A DNA stretch of 64,000 nt from Rhodanobacteraceae bacterium. GTDB taxonomy: Bacteria; Pseudomonadota; Gammaproteobacteria; Xanthomonadales; Rhodanobacteraceae. The notes beneath the pieces are model-generated. The model saw nothing but the letters and a program-made list of their open reading frames with translations, had not been told where the DNA came from and did no database searches. The position numbers were made by a program, and so were the translations under genes. Each line of letters opens with the position of its first letter. Within the stretch, counting starts at the first letter, position 1. Location: positions 1,401,254 to 1,465,253 of the forward strand of contig CP126120.1 in assembly GCA_030123585.1 (NCBI GenBank). The letters are read 5' to 3'. This document shows positions 45,246 to 59,825 of the stretch, in pieces.

Positions 45246-47482
45246 GCCGCACGCACGACGCCGGCCGCCGGCGCTTCCTCAAGGTTTTCGGCACCGCGAC
45301 CGGCGCGCTGATCGTGGGACTGCCGGCGTTCGCGGACACGCCCGACGAATTGCTGGGCCTGAACCTGGTGCGCCTGAACCCGTACCTGCGCATCGAACCC
45401 GACGGCACCACCGTGATCGGCGCGCGCGATCCCGAGGTCGGCCAGGGCATCCGCACCGCCGAGGCGCGCATCCTCGCCGAGGAACTGGACGCCGACTGGA
45501 ACAAGGTCGTGGTGGTGCCGCTGGACCTCGGCGTCACCGCGGTCAACGGCGAGCCGCACTGGACCTTCGGCCACCAGATGGCGTCCGGCAGCACCAGCGT
45601 GCCCGCGGCGTGGAACGACCTGCGCGGCGTCGGCGCCGCCGCGCGCGAACTGTTGCTGCGCGCCGCGGCCGAACGCTGGAAAACCTCGCCCGCACGGTTG
45701 CGCACCCTGCGCGGCGAAGTCATCGCCGCCGACGGCCGCAAGCTCGGCTACGGCGCGCTCGCGAACGCGGCGTCGAAACTCAAACCCGCCGCGACGCCGC
45801 CGGCGCTGAAAGCGCCCTCGCAATACCTGCTGGTCGGCCAGGACGCCGGCGACGTCGATGCGCGAGACATCATCACCGGCCGCCAGCACTTCGCGATCGA
45901 CGAATGGTTCGGCGATGCGCTGGTCGCCGCGATCACGCATTGCCCGTATCCCGGCGGCAAGCTCGTGCGTCTCGACGCTGCCGCCGCGCAGAAGCTGGAG
46001 GGCGTCGAAAAGGTCATGACGATTCCCCCGCCCGACCCCTCGCGCGCGCTGGGCACCCAGCCGCTGGCCGCGGGCGTCGCGGTGCTGGCGCGGGACACCT
46101 GGACCGCGCTGCGCGCGATCGGCAAGCTCGAACTCCGCTGGGAACCTGGCACGCTGCTCGCGCGCGACGACAGCGCGCTCGCACAGGCCGCCGCGACGGT
46201 GCTGGCGGGCGAGCCGGCGAAGGCCGTGCGCACCGACGGCGATTTCGCGGAAACGCGGAAGCGCGCGCCGCGACGCTTCAAGGCCGAATACCGCGTGGCC
46301 ACCGTCGCGCACGCCGAACTGGAACCGCCCAATGCGCTGGTGAAGGTGGACAACCAGCGCGCGCTGATCGTCGCGCCGGTGCAGAACCCGCGCGCCGCGC
46401 TGGAAACCGTGCGCCGGCTGACCGGACTCGCGCCCGACAGGATCGCGGTGAAATTGCCGCGCGCCGGCGGCGGCTTCGGGCGCTTCCTCGAAACCGACTA
46501 CATCGCCGAGGCCGTGATGCTGGCGAAGGCCGCGGGCAAGCCGGTCAAGCTGATGTGGACGCGTGCGGAAGCGTTCGCCCACGACGCCTTCCGCCCGTTT
46601 TCCGTGCACCAACTGGAGGCCTGCGCCGACCGCAAGCGCAAGCTGACGGGGTGGTCGCACCGCATCGCCAGCACCTCGCGGCTGGCCGGGCGCGAGCCGC
46701 GCCCGCGCTGGTGGCTGTCCGAAATGCACCCCGACGACCTGCCCGCGGGGCTGGTCGACAACCTGCAATACGCGTGGTACGCGCTGGACTCGGCGCTGCC
46801 GCGCGGCAACTACCGCGCCAGTTCGCACGCGGTCAACGCGTTCGCGACCGAGTGCTTCCTCGATGAGGTCGCGCACGAACTGAAGATCGACGCGCTGAAG
46901 TTCCGCCTCGCGCTGCTGGGCGCGCCGCGCCAACTGCCCTACCGCGGCCACGGCGGTCCGGTGCTCGACACCGGCCGGCTGGCATGGGTGCTGCAACTCG
47001 CGGCCGACGCGATCGGCTGGAGCAAGCCGCACCCGCACGGCCACGGCTTCGGGCTGGCCTGCCACTTCACCTTCGGCGGCTACGTCGCGCACGCGGTGGA
47101 AATGTCGATGGAAGGCGAGCGGCTGGTGATCCACAACGTGGTGTGCGCCGCCGACCTCGGCCGCGTGGTGAACCCGCTGGGCGCGCGCGCCGCACTCGTA
47201 GGCGCTACGCTGGATGCGTTCTCGACCGCGCTGCGCCAGCGCATCAGCGTCGAGGACGGACGCGTCGCGCAGCGCGGCTTCAAGGATTATCCGCTGGCGA
47301 CGATGGCGCAGATGCCGCACACGGTGCAGGTGATCCTGGTGCCCTCGCAGGCCAACCCGACCGGCGCGTTCGACATGGGCTTTCCGTCCGCCGCGCCCGC
47401 GCTCGCGAATGCGATCTTCGCCGGCACCACCGTGCGCGTGCGCCAATTGCCGATCTGGCCGGAGTTGATGCGGCTGCTGTGA
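45242..47482 (+). CDS. iorB: Molybdopterin-binding subunit of IorAB-type oxidoreductase (beta)
   Basis: 746 residues from a GTG that overlaps the iorA stop (GTGA). A twin-arginine signal is present at the N terminus (RRRFLKVFGTATGALIVGLP), so the heterodimer is exported in folded form to the periplasm. The body follows the single-chain IorB/aldehyde dehydrogenase family: DPEVGQGIRTA, GGGFGRFLETDY near residue 415, PRGNYRASSHA and a last FDMGFPSAAPALANAIF. The conserved Glu of the active site is not obvious in GFPSAAPALANAI, so activity should be considered likely but unproven. Electron acceptor may be a c-type cytochrome, none of which is encoded here. Confidence 0.9.
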   Translation: MSRTHDAGRRRFLKVFGTATGALIVGLPAFADTPDELLGLNLVRLNPYLRIEPDGTTVIGARDPEVGQGIRTAEARILAEELDADWNKVVVVPLDLGVTAVNGEPHWTFGHQMASGSTSVPAAWNDLRGVGAAARELLLRAAAERWKTSPARLRTLRGEVIAADGRKLGYGALANAASKLKPAATPPALKAPSQYLLVGQDAGDVDARDIITGRQHFAIDEWFGDALVAAITHCPYPGGKLVRLDAAAAQKLEGVEKVMTIPPPDPSRALGTQPLAAGVAVLARDTWTALRAIGKLELRWEPGTLLARDDSALAQAAATVLAGEPAKAVRTDGDFAETRKRAPRRFKAEYRVATVAHAELEPPNALVKVDNQRALIVAPVQNPRAALETVRRLTGLAPDRIAVKLPRAGGGFGRFLETDYIAEAVMLAKAAGKPVKLMWTRAEAFAHDAFRPFSVHQLEACADRKRKLTGWSHRIASTSRLAGREPRPRWWLSEMHPDDLPAGLVDNLQYAWYALDSALPRGNYRASSHAVNAFATECFLDEVAHELKIDALKFRLALLGAPRQLPYRGHGGPVLDTGRLAWVLQLAADAIGWSKPHPHGHGFGLACHFTFGGYVAHAVEMSMEGERLVIHNVVCAADLGRVVNPLGARAALVGATLDAFSTALRQRISVEDGRVAQRGFKDYPLATMAQMPHTVQVILVPSQANPTGAFDMGFPSAAPALANAIFAGTTVRVRQLPIWPELMRLL

Positions 47483-47483
47483 C

Positions 47484-47511
47484 GGCGCCGCGGCGGAACC
47501 GCCGCAGCGCC
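47484..47511. terminator. GC-rich hairpin between convergent iorB and clpA
   Basis: GCGGCGG/CCGCCGC around AA, extended by GGCGC/GCGCC with one unpaired base on each side. It starts just after the iorB stop and ends 14 bases before the clpA stop. No T-run is present; a two-way stop signal is plausible from position. Confidence 0.5.
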
Positions 47512-47525
47512 GCTTCACGCCGGCG

Positions 47526-49802
<2,277 letters not shown>

Positions 49803-49859
49803 CGTTCTATCTCATTTTCGTGATAGCAAGACCGGGCACCCTGCCGCGGCTTGCAAGCA

Positions 49860-49940
49860 AACGGTCGCGGCGAAGCCGCGCCACGTTTGTCGCAACAAGC
49901 CTCCGCTTGTTGCGCCGGCACATCCGTGTGCCGGAAAACC
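49860..49940. repeat. Three-hairpin array between clpS and clpA
   Basis: Three perfect hairpins in a row: CGCGGC/GCCGCG with loop GAA (49866-49880), GCAACAAGC/GCTTGTTGC with loop CTCC (49892-49913) and CCGGCACA/TGTGCCGG with loop TCCG (49915-49934). The arrangement resembles the element inside hrpA (34222-34348). Being between two co-directional genes it could set the ClpS/ClpA ratio. Confidence 0.75.
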
Positions 49941-49983
49941 AGTTCCCCTGTCGTGATTCTCCGTACCCACGATATGGGGGCGG

Positions 49984-50316
49984 CTACAACTTTTCCATCG
50001 TGCACAGCAGCGGATGCTGGTGGACGCGGGAAAACTCGTTGACCTGCGCCACCTTGCTTTCTGCAACCTCGCGGCTGAACACGCCGCAAACGCCCTTGCC
50101 GCGAGTGTGGACGTGCAACATCACCTGGGTCGCACGTTCACGCGCCATGTTGAAAAACGTCTCCAGCACCTCCACCACGAATTCCATCGGCGTGTAATCG
50201 TCGTTGAGCAGCACCACCTGGTACAGCGGCGGGCGCGCCGTCTCCGGACGGCCCGGTTCCACCACCACGCCCTGCTCGCGTTCCGTCTCGTTGTCGCTGG
50301 TCTTTCCGGGTGTCAT
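49984..50316 (-). CDS. clpS: ATP-dependent Clp protease adaptor ClpS
   Basis: 110 residues from ATG 50316. N-degron adaptor that brings proteins with bulky N-terminal residues to ClpA. Conserved parts: [20 protein letters not shown] (Asn-Asp-Asp of the binding pocket), [23 protein letters not shown]. Longer open frames upstream are not needed: the family N terminus is a variable acidic stretch as here ([12 protein letters not shown]). Confidence 0.95.
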   Translation of the reverse strand: MTPGKTSDNETEREQGVVVEPGRPETARPPLYQVVLLNDDYTPMEFVVEVLETFFNMARERATQVMLHVHTRGKGVCGVFSREVAESKVAQVNEFSRVHQHPLLCTMEKL

Positions 50317-50398
50317 CGGCCAGTAGCCCTTTGGTCTTGAGTATATGCCTGGGATCACAGGCAAGCGATGGCAGTGCGTCACACCAGATAATGGCAAA

Positions 50399-50920
50399 AT
50401 GATGGAATTTCCAGTGCCCGATCGTATGGAAGAAATCGCAACCGCGCCGGAACGCGCAGCCGTCTGGTGTCCGCACGTCACCGTGGCCTGCGTGGTCGCC
50501 GACGGCGACCGTTTCCTGATGGTCGAGGAAGACGTCCGCGGGGTCCGCCAGTTCAACCAGCCGGCCGGCCACCTGGAACCCGGCGAAACCCTGGCGCAGG
50601 CTGCGCTGCGCGAAACGCTGGAGGAAACCGGCTGGGACATCGCCCTCGACCACTTCATCGGCGTGCAGCAATGGCACAGCCCGGTGCACGACCACCAGAT
50701 CGTGCGCTTCGCGTTCGCCGGCCGGCCGCTCGGGCATCACCCCGAACGCGGCCTGGACGCCGGCATCGTGCGCGCCATGTGGCTGTCCTACGCCGAGATC
50801 GCCGCGCTGGGCGAGCGCCTGCGCAGCCCGCTGGTGCTGGCCACCCTGGACGACTGGCTGGCCGGGCAGCGCCTGCCGCTCTCGACCCTGCGTTCGCTGC
50901 TGCCGGCGGGAGCCGCCTGA
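50399..50920 (+). CDS. NUDIX hydrolase (NudJ-like)
   Basis: 173 residues if ATG 50399 is used; 50402 and 50426 are alternatives and none has a ribosome site. The Nudix box is seen in [23 protein letters not shown], with the core residues GxxxxxETLxxAxxRExxEExG all fitting. Placed between clpS and mnmA, it matches the NudJ/phosphohydrolase that precedes mnmA in many gammaproteobacteria; NudJ removes phosphate from thiamine pyrophosphate and nucleoside tri- and diphosphates. A GATAAT hexamer at 50387-50392 ends six bases before ATG 50399 and might give a leaderless transcript. mnmA starts 1 base after the stop. Confidence 0.88.
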   Translation: MMEFPVPDRMEEIATAPERAAVWCPHVTVACVVADGDRFLMVEEDVRGVRQFNQPAGHLEPGETLAQAALRETLEETGWDIALDHFIGVQQWHSPVHDHQIVRFAFAGRPLGHHPERGLDAGIVRAMWLSYAEIAALGERLRSPLVLATLDDWLAGQRLPLSTLRSLLPAGAA

Positions 50921-50921
50921 G

Positions 50922-52019
50922 ATGCGCGTCACGGTCGGCATGTCCGGCGGGGTCGATTCCTCGGTGGCGGCGCTGCTGCTGCAGCGCGCCGGCCACGACG
51001 TGTCCGGCGTGTTCATGCTGAACTGGGAAGACGAGGACCCCGACTCGGGCTGCCACGCCGACGCCGACCGCAAGGATGCGCTGGCCGTGTGCGCGAAACT
51101 CGGCATTCCGTTCCGCAGCGTCAATTTCGCCGCCGAATACCGCCGGCGCGTGTTCGCGCATTTCCTCGACGAATACCGCGCCGGCCGCACGCCCAACCCG
51201 GACGTGCTGTGCAACCGCGAAATCAAGTTCGGTTGCTTCCTCGCCGCCGCGCACGCCGAAGGCGCCGAAAAACTCGCGACCGGCCACTACGCCCGCGTCG
51301 TGCATGAGAACGGCCGCTCGAAACTGCTGCGCGCGCGCGACGCGTCCAAGGACCAGACCTATTTCCTGCACACGCTCGACCAGGCGCAGCTCGGCGCCGC
51401 GCTGTTCCCCTTGGGCGAACTGCGCAAGACCGAAGTGCGCAAGCTGGCCGACGAGGCCGGGCTGCCGGTCGCCGCGAAGAAGGATTCCACCGGCATCTGC
51501 TTCATCGGCGAGCGCGATTTCCGCGCGTTCCTCGCCACGTACCTGCCCGCGCAGCCGGGCGAACTGCGCACCCCGCGCGGCGAGGCCGTCGGCGAACATG
51601 CCGGCGCGATGTTCTACACGCATGGTCAGCGCGGCGGCCTCAACCTCGGCGGACGCGCCGGCGGCAGCGGCGAGGCGTGGTACGTGGTCGGGAAAGACAC
51701 TGCCGCCAACGTCGTGTACGTGGACCAGGGCCACGACAGCGCGTGGCTGCAATCGCATTCGCTCGATGCAAGCGGCGCGCATTGGATCGCCGGCGCGCCG
51801 CCGGCCGCGTCGTTCGAATGCAGCGCGATGACGCGCTACCGCCAGCCGCCGCAATCTTGTCGGGTGGAGGTCGACGGCGACCGCTGCAAGGTCCGCTTCG
51901 ACGCGCCGCAGCGCGCGGTCGCGCCGGGCCAGTCGGTGGTGTTCTACGCGGGCGAGGAATGCCTCGGCGGTGCGGTGATCGATGCCACCGACGCGCCCGC
52001 GATCGGGGCCGCGCCATGA
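50922..52019 (+). CDS. mnmA: tRNA-specific 2-thiouridylase MnmA
   Basis: 365 residues; makes 2-thiouridine at position 34 of tRNA-Lys, -Glu and -Gln. PP-loop [12 protein letters not shown] near residue 6-17, the catalytic Cys pair in [13 protein letters not shown] and [11 protein letters not shown], and the C-terminal beta domain ending with GGAVID. The hflD start overlaps its stop (ATGA). Gene order NUDIX-mnmA-hflD is standard for the group. Confidence 0.96.
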   Translation: MRVTVGMSGGVDSSVAALLLQRAGHDVSGVFMLNWEDEDPDSGCHADADRKDALAVCAKLGIPFRSVNFAAEYRRRVFAHFLDEYRAGRTPNPDVLCNREIKFGCFLAAAHAEGAEKLATGHYARVVHENGRSKLLRARDASKDQTYFLHTLDQAQLGAALFPLGELRKTEVRKLADEAGLPVAAKKDSTGICFIGERDFRAFLATYLPAQPGELRTPRGEAVGEHAGAMFYTHGQRGGLNLGGRAGGSGEAWYVVGKDTAANVVYVDQGHDSAWLQSHSLDASGAHWIAGAPPAASFECSAMTRYRQPPQSCRVEVDGDRCKVRFDAPQRAVAPGQSVVFYAGEECLGGAVIDATDAPAIGAAP

Positions 52020-52636
52020 ACGAAGCGCGCGTGCTGGCCCTGGCCGGCGTGTTCCAGGCGCTGTCGCTGGTGCGCGAACTGGCGCGCGACGGCGACTGCG
52101 ATGACGAAGCGCTGGAAGCCAGCCTCGCCAGCGTGTTCAAGCTCGAATCCGGCAGCGCCGCGGACGTATTCGGCGGCAACCGCGGCGTGCGCCGCGGACT
52201 GCGCGTGCTGGTCGAACAGGTGGAAGGCAACGACCGCGACCTGCCCTTGTTCCACATGCTGATCAACGTGATGAAGCTGGAACGCAGCCTGCATCGCGCT
52301 CCCGAGGTCAACCGGCGGCTCGGCGAGGGCCTGCAAGGCATGCAACGCCAACTGCAGCACTTCCCCGTCACCCACCCCACCATCATCGCGCGCCTCGCCG
52401 ACCTGTATTGCGCCAACCTGTCGGGCCTGAAGCCGCGCGTCACGGTGGTCGGCAACCCGCTGTACCTGCAGCAGCCCGCCAAGGCCCAGCGCGTGCGCGC
52501 GCTGCTGCTGGCCGCGATCCGCGCCGCGGTGATGTGGCACCAACTCGGCGGCCGGCGCCGGCACCTGCTGTTCCGGCCGCGGCGCGAAGTGATGATCGCG
52601 CGCGGGATGCTCACGGGCGTCGCGCTGCGCGGGTGA
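52016..52636 (+). CDS. hflD: High-frequency lysogenization protein HflD homologue
   Basis: 206 residues, all helical, peripheral membrane protein family. Starts [22 protein letters not shown], includes [31 protein letters not shown] and [16 protein letters not shown], all recognisable in HflD. In E. coli it binds phage lambda CII; its housekeeping role is unclear. purB, which usually follows, is absent from this window: the next gene is a CLC channel on the other strand. Confidence 0.9.
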   Translation: MNEARVLALAGVFQALSLVRELARDGDCDDEALEASLASVFKLESGSAADVFGGNRGVRRGLRVLVEQVEGNDRDLPLFHMLINVMKLERSLHRAPEVNRRLGEGLQGMQRQLQHFPVTHPTIIARLADLYCANLSGLKPRVTVVGNPLYLQQPAKAQRVRALLLAAIRAAVMWHQLGGRRRHLLFRPRREVMIARGMLTGVALRG

Positions 52637-52687
52637 GAGGCCACGCTTGCGCGATGCCGACGGCATCGCGCATCGCTTCGACCATTC

Positions 52688-52791
52688 GTAGGTTGGGCTG
52701 ACGCCAGCTTCACCGGCGGAAGCCCAACATTTCTGCCCAACGGTGCGATGTTGGGCTTCCCCGGAGCACGCTCCGGGTCAGCCCAACCTAC
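52688..52791. repeat. GTAGGTTGGGC inverted repeat, second copy
   Basis: Outer arms GTAGGTTGGGCTGA / TCAGCCCAACCTAC and inner arms GGAAGCCCAACAT / ATGTTGGGCTTCC. Same family as 31584-31662 but longer in its centre. It lies between the convergent hflD and CLC channel genes, in a 187-base gap that contains nothing else I can name. Confidence 0.8.
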
Positions 52792-52823
52792 TCGAACCGC
52801 GCGGGTGACGCGCGTCGTGAGTA

Positions 52824-54632
52824 TCAGTGCGCCTGCCCGCGCCCGCCGAACACCCGTTCGCGCAGCAACTCCTCGTCGTGGGTGTGCGTGTACGGCGTGA
52901 GCAGGTCATAGCGGGTAACCATGCCCAGCAGCTTGCGGCTCCCGCGATCGACGATGGGAATGCGGTCGCGTTTTTCCACCGCCATGCGGATGGCGATGCT
53001 CTGGCAGCTTTCCTCGGGAAACGCGACCACCGGATCGCCGCTCATGAGATCGGCAAGGCGCGCCTCGCCGGACGGGTCGCTTTCCAGCCACTCGCGCAGC
53101 CGCGCGCGGTCGACGGTGCCCATCAGCTTGCCCTCCGCATCCACCACCGGATACGCGCGAAACTTCTGCTCGCTCCCGAAATACCTGTCGGCCAGCTCCC
53201 GCACCGTGATGTCCGCCGGAACGCTCACGACTTCGCGCGTCATCACTTCCTTCACGGACATGTATTCGAGGCGGTTGAGCGTGTACGGACGGAAGATGTT
53301 CAGGCCGCGGCGGGCGATCTTCTCGGTGAGAATGGAACGCTTCATCAGGAACACGCTGGCGCCATAGGCCGTGGTGCAGGTAATCAGCAGCGCCGGCAGC
53401 ATGCTGGCGTTGCCGGTCAGTTCCAGCGCGAACATGATCGAGGTGAACGGCATCCGCATCACCGCGGCCAGCATCGCGCCCATCCCGAGCAGCGGCCACA
53501 GCAGCGGATACGGTCCGGGGAAAATCATGGCCTCCAGTCCGCCCAGCCCCGCGCCCAGCGCCAGCAGCGGCGCCAGCGTGCCGCCGGAGGTGCCGGAACT
53601 CAGGTACACGATCCAGATCACCGCCTTCACCAGCATGAAGGTGACGATCGCGGCGCCCACGATCTTGCCGGTCAGCAGTTGATAAATGACGTCGTAGCCG
53701 ACGCCCAGTGTTTGCGGATCAATCACGCCGCCGATGCCGACCACCAGCGCACCGATCGCGGGCCACCACATCCAGTGGATCGGCAGCTTGCGGTAGCCGT
53801 CCTCGACCTTGTAGACGAGAAACGTCACCGCCGTCGCCAGCAGTCCGGCCATGAGTCCACTGACCGCGGCCATCCCGAATTCCGCGATGTGCAGATGGAA
53901 TTGCACGGTGATGGGAAACAGCGGTCCGGTTCCGATCAGGAACGGCCGCAACACCGCCGCCACGAAACAGGCCACCGCCACCGGAATGGTGCTGCGCGGG
54001 CGCATCTCGAACAGCAGCATCTCCACGCCCACCAGCGTCGCCGCGATGGGCGTCGCGAAGGTCGCGGACATGCCGGCGCAGGCGCCGGCCACCAGCAGCG
54101 TGCGGCGTTCGATCGAGGTCAGTTCGAACACCTGCCCGATCAGCGAGCCGACCGCGCCGCCGGTCATGATGATCGGGCCTTCGGCGCCGAACGGACCGCC
54201 GGTGCCGATCGCGATGGCCGACGAGATCGGTTTCAGGATCGCGACCTTGGCCATCATCTTGCTGCGCCGGAACAGGATCGCCTCCAGCGCCTCGGGAATG
54301 CCGTGGCCGCGGATACGCTCGGTGCCGTAGCGCGCCATGAAACCGATGATCACGCCGCCGACCACGGGCGCCAGGATGATCAGCCACCACGGCGCGTGCA
54401 ACGCGGCGGGTTGCACGAAGTCGAAATTCCACTGTCCGGCGAAGGCCAGGTGCGTGACCAGGCCGATCAGCCGGTACAGGATCCACGCGATGACCGCCGC
54501 CGCGCCGCCAATGAACAGCGCGATGAAGGACAGCTTGAGGATGCTGATGCTGGGGCGGAAGTCACCCTCGTAGAGGGTGTCCTGCTTCCACTTCTCGTAG
54601 ATGCGCAGGAACAGGCGGATGGGTGCGATCAT
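52824..54632 (-). CDS. CLC-family chloride channel/antiporter with C-terminal CBS pair
   Basis: 602 residues from ATG 54632. The membrane part shows the ion-path motifs RGHGIPEAL, GTGGPFGAEGPI (with the gating Glu) and SGTSGGTLAPLLALGA; LLFEMRP has the internal Glu that in exchangers carries protons, so an H+/Cl- exchanger is possible. About 12 helices. The last 150 residues form two CBS domains (MTREVVSVPADITVRELAD and the MSGDPVVAFPEESCQ repeat), probably binding adenine nucleotides as regulators. Frame is open further upstream, but the chosen Met starts the usual charged N terminus. Divergent from acnA with a 190-base promoter region. Confidence 0.92.
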   Translation of the reverse strand: MIAPIRLFLRIYEKWKQDTLYEGDFRPSISILKLSFIALFIGGAAAVIAWILYRLIGLVTHLAFAGQWNFDFVQPAALHAPWWLIILAPVVGGVIIGFMARYGTERIRGHGIPEALEAILFRRSKMMAKVAILKPISSAIAIGTGGPFGAEGPIIMTGGAVGSLIGQVFELTSIERRTLLVAGACAGMSATFATPIAATLVGVEMLLFEMRPRSTIPVAVACFVAAVLRPFLIGTGPLFPITVQFHLHIAEFGMAAVSGLMAGLLATAVTFLVYKVEDGYRKLPIHWMWWPAIGALVVGIGGVIDPQTLGVGYDVIYQLLTGKIVGAAIVTFMLVKAVIWIVYLSSGTSGGTLAPLLALGAGLGGLEAMIFPGPYPLLWPLLGMGAMLAAVMRMPFTSIMFALELTGNASMLPALLITCTTAYGASVFLMKRSILTEKIARRGLNIFRPYTLNRLEYMSVKEVMTREVVSVPADITVRELADRYFGSEQKFRAYPVVDAEGKLMGTVDRARLREWLESDPSGEARLADLMSGDPVVAFPEESCQSIAIRMAVEKRDRIPIVDRGSRKLLGMVTRYDLLTPYTHTHDEELLRERVFGGRGQAH

Positions 54633-54822
54633 GGTCGGTCGTGCCTGCTCACCGGTGTGCTCGTCACGTGCGCGATGTCCCCGTGCGGTTCGCGTGAGTC
54701 TACCGAGTCGCTTCCGCCAACGCAGGTGCGCGGGCATCCCAGCGGCGTTTGCGCGATAATAGGCGGTCCATTCGATGCCATCCCGCGCCATCCACGCGCC
54801 GCGCGGCCACAAGGAGAACACC

Positions 54823-57573
<2,751 letters not shown>

Positions 57574-57595
57574 TTCGAAACTGCCCAGCCTTGCT

Positions 57596-57804
57596 CGTCA
57601 TTCCGGACGCGCGCAGCGCGATCCGGAATCGGTTTCTGGTGTTCGGCGGCAGCGCAGAACACCGATTGACTCGCGCCACCCATGGCCAAGAGCTCCATGG
57701 CCGCCGCAGCCTGCCCCGGACTTGATCCGGGGGCGTTCGCGTTGGCAATCCTGCCAACGCAGTCGGGTTTCGTCGTGAAGAGCCGCGGCGGCCCCGGAAT
57801 GACG
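57596..57804. repeat. CGTCATTCCGG-ended repeat, about 209 bp
   Basis: Ends CGTCATTCCGG (57596-57606) and CCGGAATGACG (57794-57804) are perfect 11-base inverted repeats; a core GCCCCGGACTTGATCCGGGGG-like section and further internal palindromes are present. It shares its ends, core and right part with 58731-58860. It separates acnA from the TacAT-like module. Confidence 0.75.
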
Positions 57805-57846
57805 GCGCATCTGCAGAACGGACAAACGACCACCTACGAAATGGGA

Positions 57847-58622
<776 letters not shown>

Positions 58623-58656
58623 GGCACGGGCTCCTCGTTCAGCCGATCCTACCACC

Positions 58657-58681
58657 TGTGTAACTCCGATGTCATTACACA
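58657..58681. promoter_or_regulatory. Likely operator of the TacAT-like module
   Basis: Perfect 7-base inverted repeat TGTGTAA ... TTACACA with an 11-base spacer, 35-59 bases upstream of the antitoxin start codon. Spacing of about 18 bases between half-site centres fits binding by RHH dimers. Confidence 0.6.
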
Positions 58682-58730
58682 CATTGGGAAAGAAGGCTTT
58701 CGCCAACTTGAGGGATGCTCTCATTTTGCT

Positions 58731-58860
58731 CGTCATTCCGGGACGGCTCGAAAAGCCTGCCCCGAACTTGATCCGGGGGTCGAACCCGGAATCTGCTCTT
58801 CGGTAATCCAATGCGGATTCCGGGTTCGCCGCAAAGAACCGCGGCGACCCGGGAATGACG
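58731..58860. repeat. CGTCATTCCGGG-ended repeat, about 130 bp
   Basis: Ends CGTCATTCCGGG and CCCGGGAATGACG; shares the core with GACTTGATCCGGGGG-like text and the right end with 57596-57804. The two copies flank the TacAT-like module on both sides, in the same orientation. Confidence 0.75.
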
Positions 58861-58892
58861 ATCATTGTGGACGAGGCTCAGGAATAACCAGA

Positions 58893-59033
58893 TCAGCCGA
58901 TCCATGCGTGTCGACGTTGCTTGAGCAAGCGCTCGCGCATCGGAAGGAAATCGGCGGCATCCGTCCACGCGCGAGACAACAGCACTGCATTGGCGCGGTC
59001 ACCACGATGGGCACCGTCGCAGCCGCCCACCTA
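58893..59033 (-). pseudogene. Possible 3' remnant of an unidentified gene
   Basis: A minus-strand frame of about 45 codons ends at 58893 with the peptide RANAVLLSRAWTDAADFL and then PMRERLLKQRRHAWIG, which reads like a genuine protein end rather than random GC-rich translation. It is closed upstream by a stop within the repeated GTAGGTGGGCG section. No start or partner is seen. I do not recognise the family; the call as a gene remnant is weak. The rest of 58866-59162 holds only the 73-bp pilE copy. Confidence 0.3.
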
Positions 59034-59048
59034 CGCCACCTACGCCCA

Positions 59049-59121
59049 CCTACCAGCACCTCCCGTTGCTGTTGGCGGAGGTGTTGGTGGGCGCGGGCAG
59101 CTTCTGGCCGGTGTTGTCGAT
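59049..59121 (-). repeat. 73-bp duplicate of the pilE 3' end (distal copy)
   Basis: Identical over 73 bases to 59826-59898, which encodes the last 23 codons and stop of pilE. Similarity ends sharply on both sides. In this copy the codons are not joined to any pilin gene. The BrnTA genes lie between the two copies. Confidence 0.95.
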
Positions 59122-59162
59122 CGCTGGGCACCTTCGATCTGGTGCACAACGCCAAAAACAAA

Positions 59163-59462
59163 TTACGGCGCGCGCTTCTCCAAAATCTCGACCATCCGCG
59201 TTTGCCATCCCGCTCCGCTGGCACGCCAGCGCTCTACCACGGATTGCGGCAACCGCAAAGAGATGGCGGTTTTCGGTTCGCCGACCACCGGACGACCGCG
59301 TCGACGTGAAATCAACTTGCCGAGCTTGCGGTTCATGGCGGCAGCAGCTGGCTCCCGATTGGCTTCGCGTCTCACGCGAACCCAGTCGGAGCGGTCCTCA
59401 CCACGTTTCTTGGCCTCGCGCATTTCAGCGCTCGTCATGGAAGTCATTTTCGAGCCAGGCAT
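59163..59462 (-). CDS. brnA: BrnA-family antitoxin
   Basis: 99 residues from ATG 59462 (59447 is also possible). The C-terminal half is the RHH DNA-binding domain of BrnA, PKTAISLRLPQSVVERWRASG with GWQTRMVEIL. The N-terminal half wraps the toxin. It begins 38 bases before the end of brnT, so both are translated from one message in the order toxin then antitoxin, as is usual for this family. It most likely represses the brnT promoter. Confidence 0.9.
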   Translation of the reverse strand: MPGSKMTSMTSAEMREAKKRGEDRSDWVRVRREANREPAAAAMNRKLGKLISRRRGRPVVGEPKTAISLRLPQSVVERWRASGAGWQTRMVEILEKRAP

Positions 59463-59721
59463 GGTAGTTCTCCCGCTCCTTGCGGTTGGCTGGACGAAAA
59501 CTCACGATGCGACAACGCTCCACGCCCGGCAGAAACACCACCGTCAACACGGCCAGCGCCTCAACCACATACGCGAAGGCCTGTTTGCGCGCCTCGCCCG
59601 CACGCGGGCTGTCCAGAATCAAGACGAAGTCATTTTCCAGGACCAAATACGCGCTCAGGAAATCCAATCCGTGCTTGCGCAGATTCGCCGTCCGCTTGGC
59701 TTCGTCCCACTCGTAGATCAT
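59425..59721 (-). CDS. brnT: BrnT-family ribonuclease toxin
   Basis: 98 residues. MIYEWDEAKRTANLRKHGLDF at the N terminus is the family hallmark (EWDExKxxxNxxKHG); the C-terminal RCRIVSFRPANRKERENY carries the Arg/Glu/Tyr residues of the RelE-like active site. BrnT cuts RNA and is neutralised by BrnA. Transcription from the promoter at 59727-59755 should start at the first base of the ATG. The whole cassette lies between the two 73-bp pilE copies. Confidence 0.92.
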   Translation of the reverse strand: MIYEWDEAKRTANLRKHGLDFLSAYLVLENDFVLILDSPRAGEARKQAFAYVVEALAVLTVVFLPGVERCRIVSFRPANRKERENYHAWLENDFHDER

Positions 59722-59755
59722 GTTTGATTGTATATACGTATATACAAAACATCAA
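59722..59755 (-). promoter_or_regulatory. brnTA promoter with 20-bp palindromic operator
   Basis: On the minus strand: TTGATG (59755-59750), 17-base spacer, TACAAT (59732-59727), then CAAAC and the brnT ATG. The perfect palindrome TTGTATATACGTATATACAA (59728-59747) covers the spacer and most of the -10. The expected start of transcription is the A of the ATG, and there is no ribosome site. Confidence 0.75.
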
Positions 59756-59825
59756 GCGCGCAAGCCACTCTTTTTTCAACAGGCCTGATTCGCTCTCACC
59801 TCCGCGACAGGAAGTCCCACGCCAG

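Noticed and set aside
54755..54760. GATAAT as acnA -10 box
   Set aside because: Position is plausible but no matching -35 element was found, so it is not listed as a promoter.
59041..59160. Second pilin gene at the distal 73-bp copy
   Set aside because: Only the last 23 codons match; beyond them there is a frame change and no pilin-like sequence.
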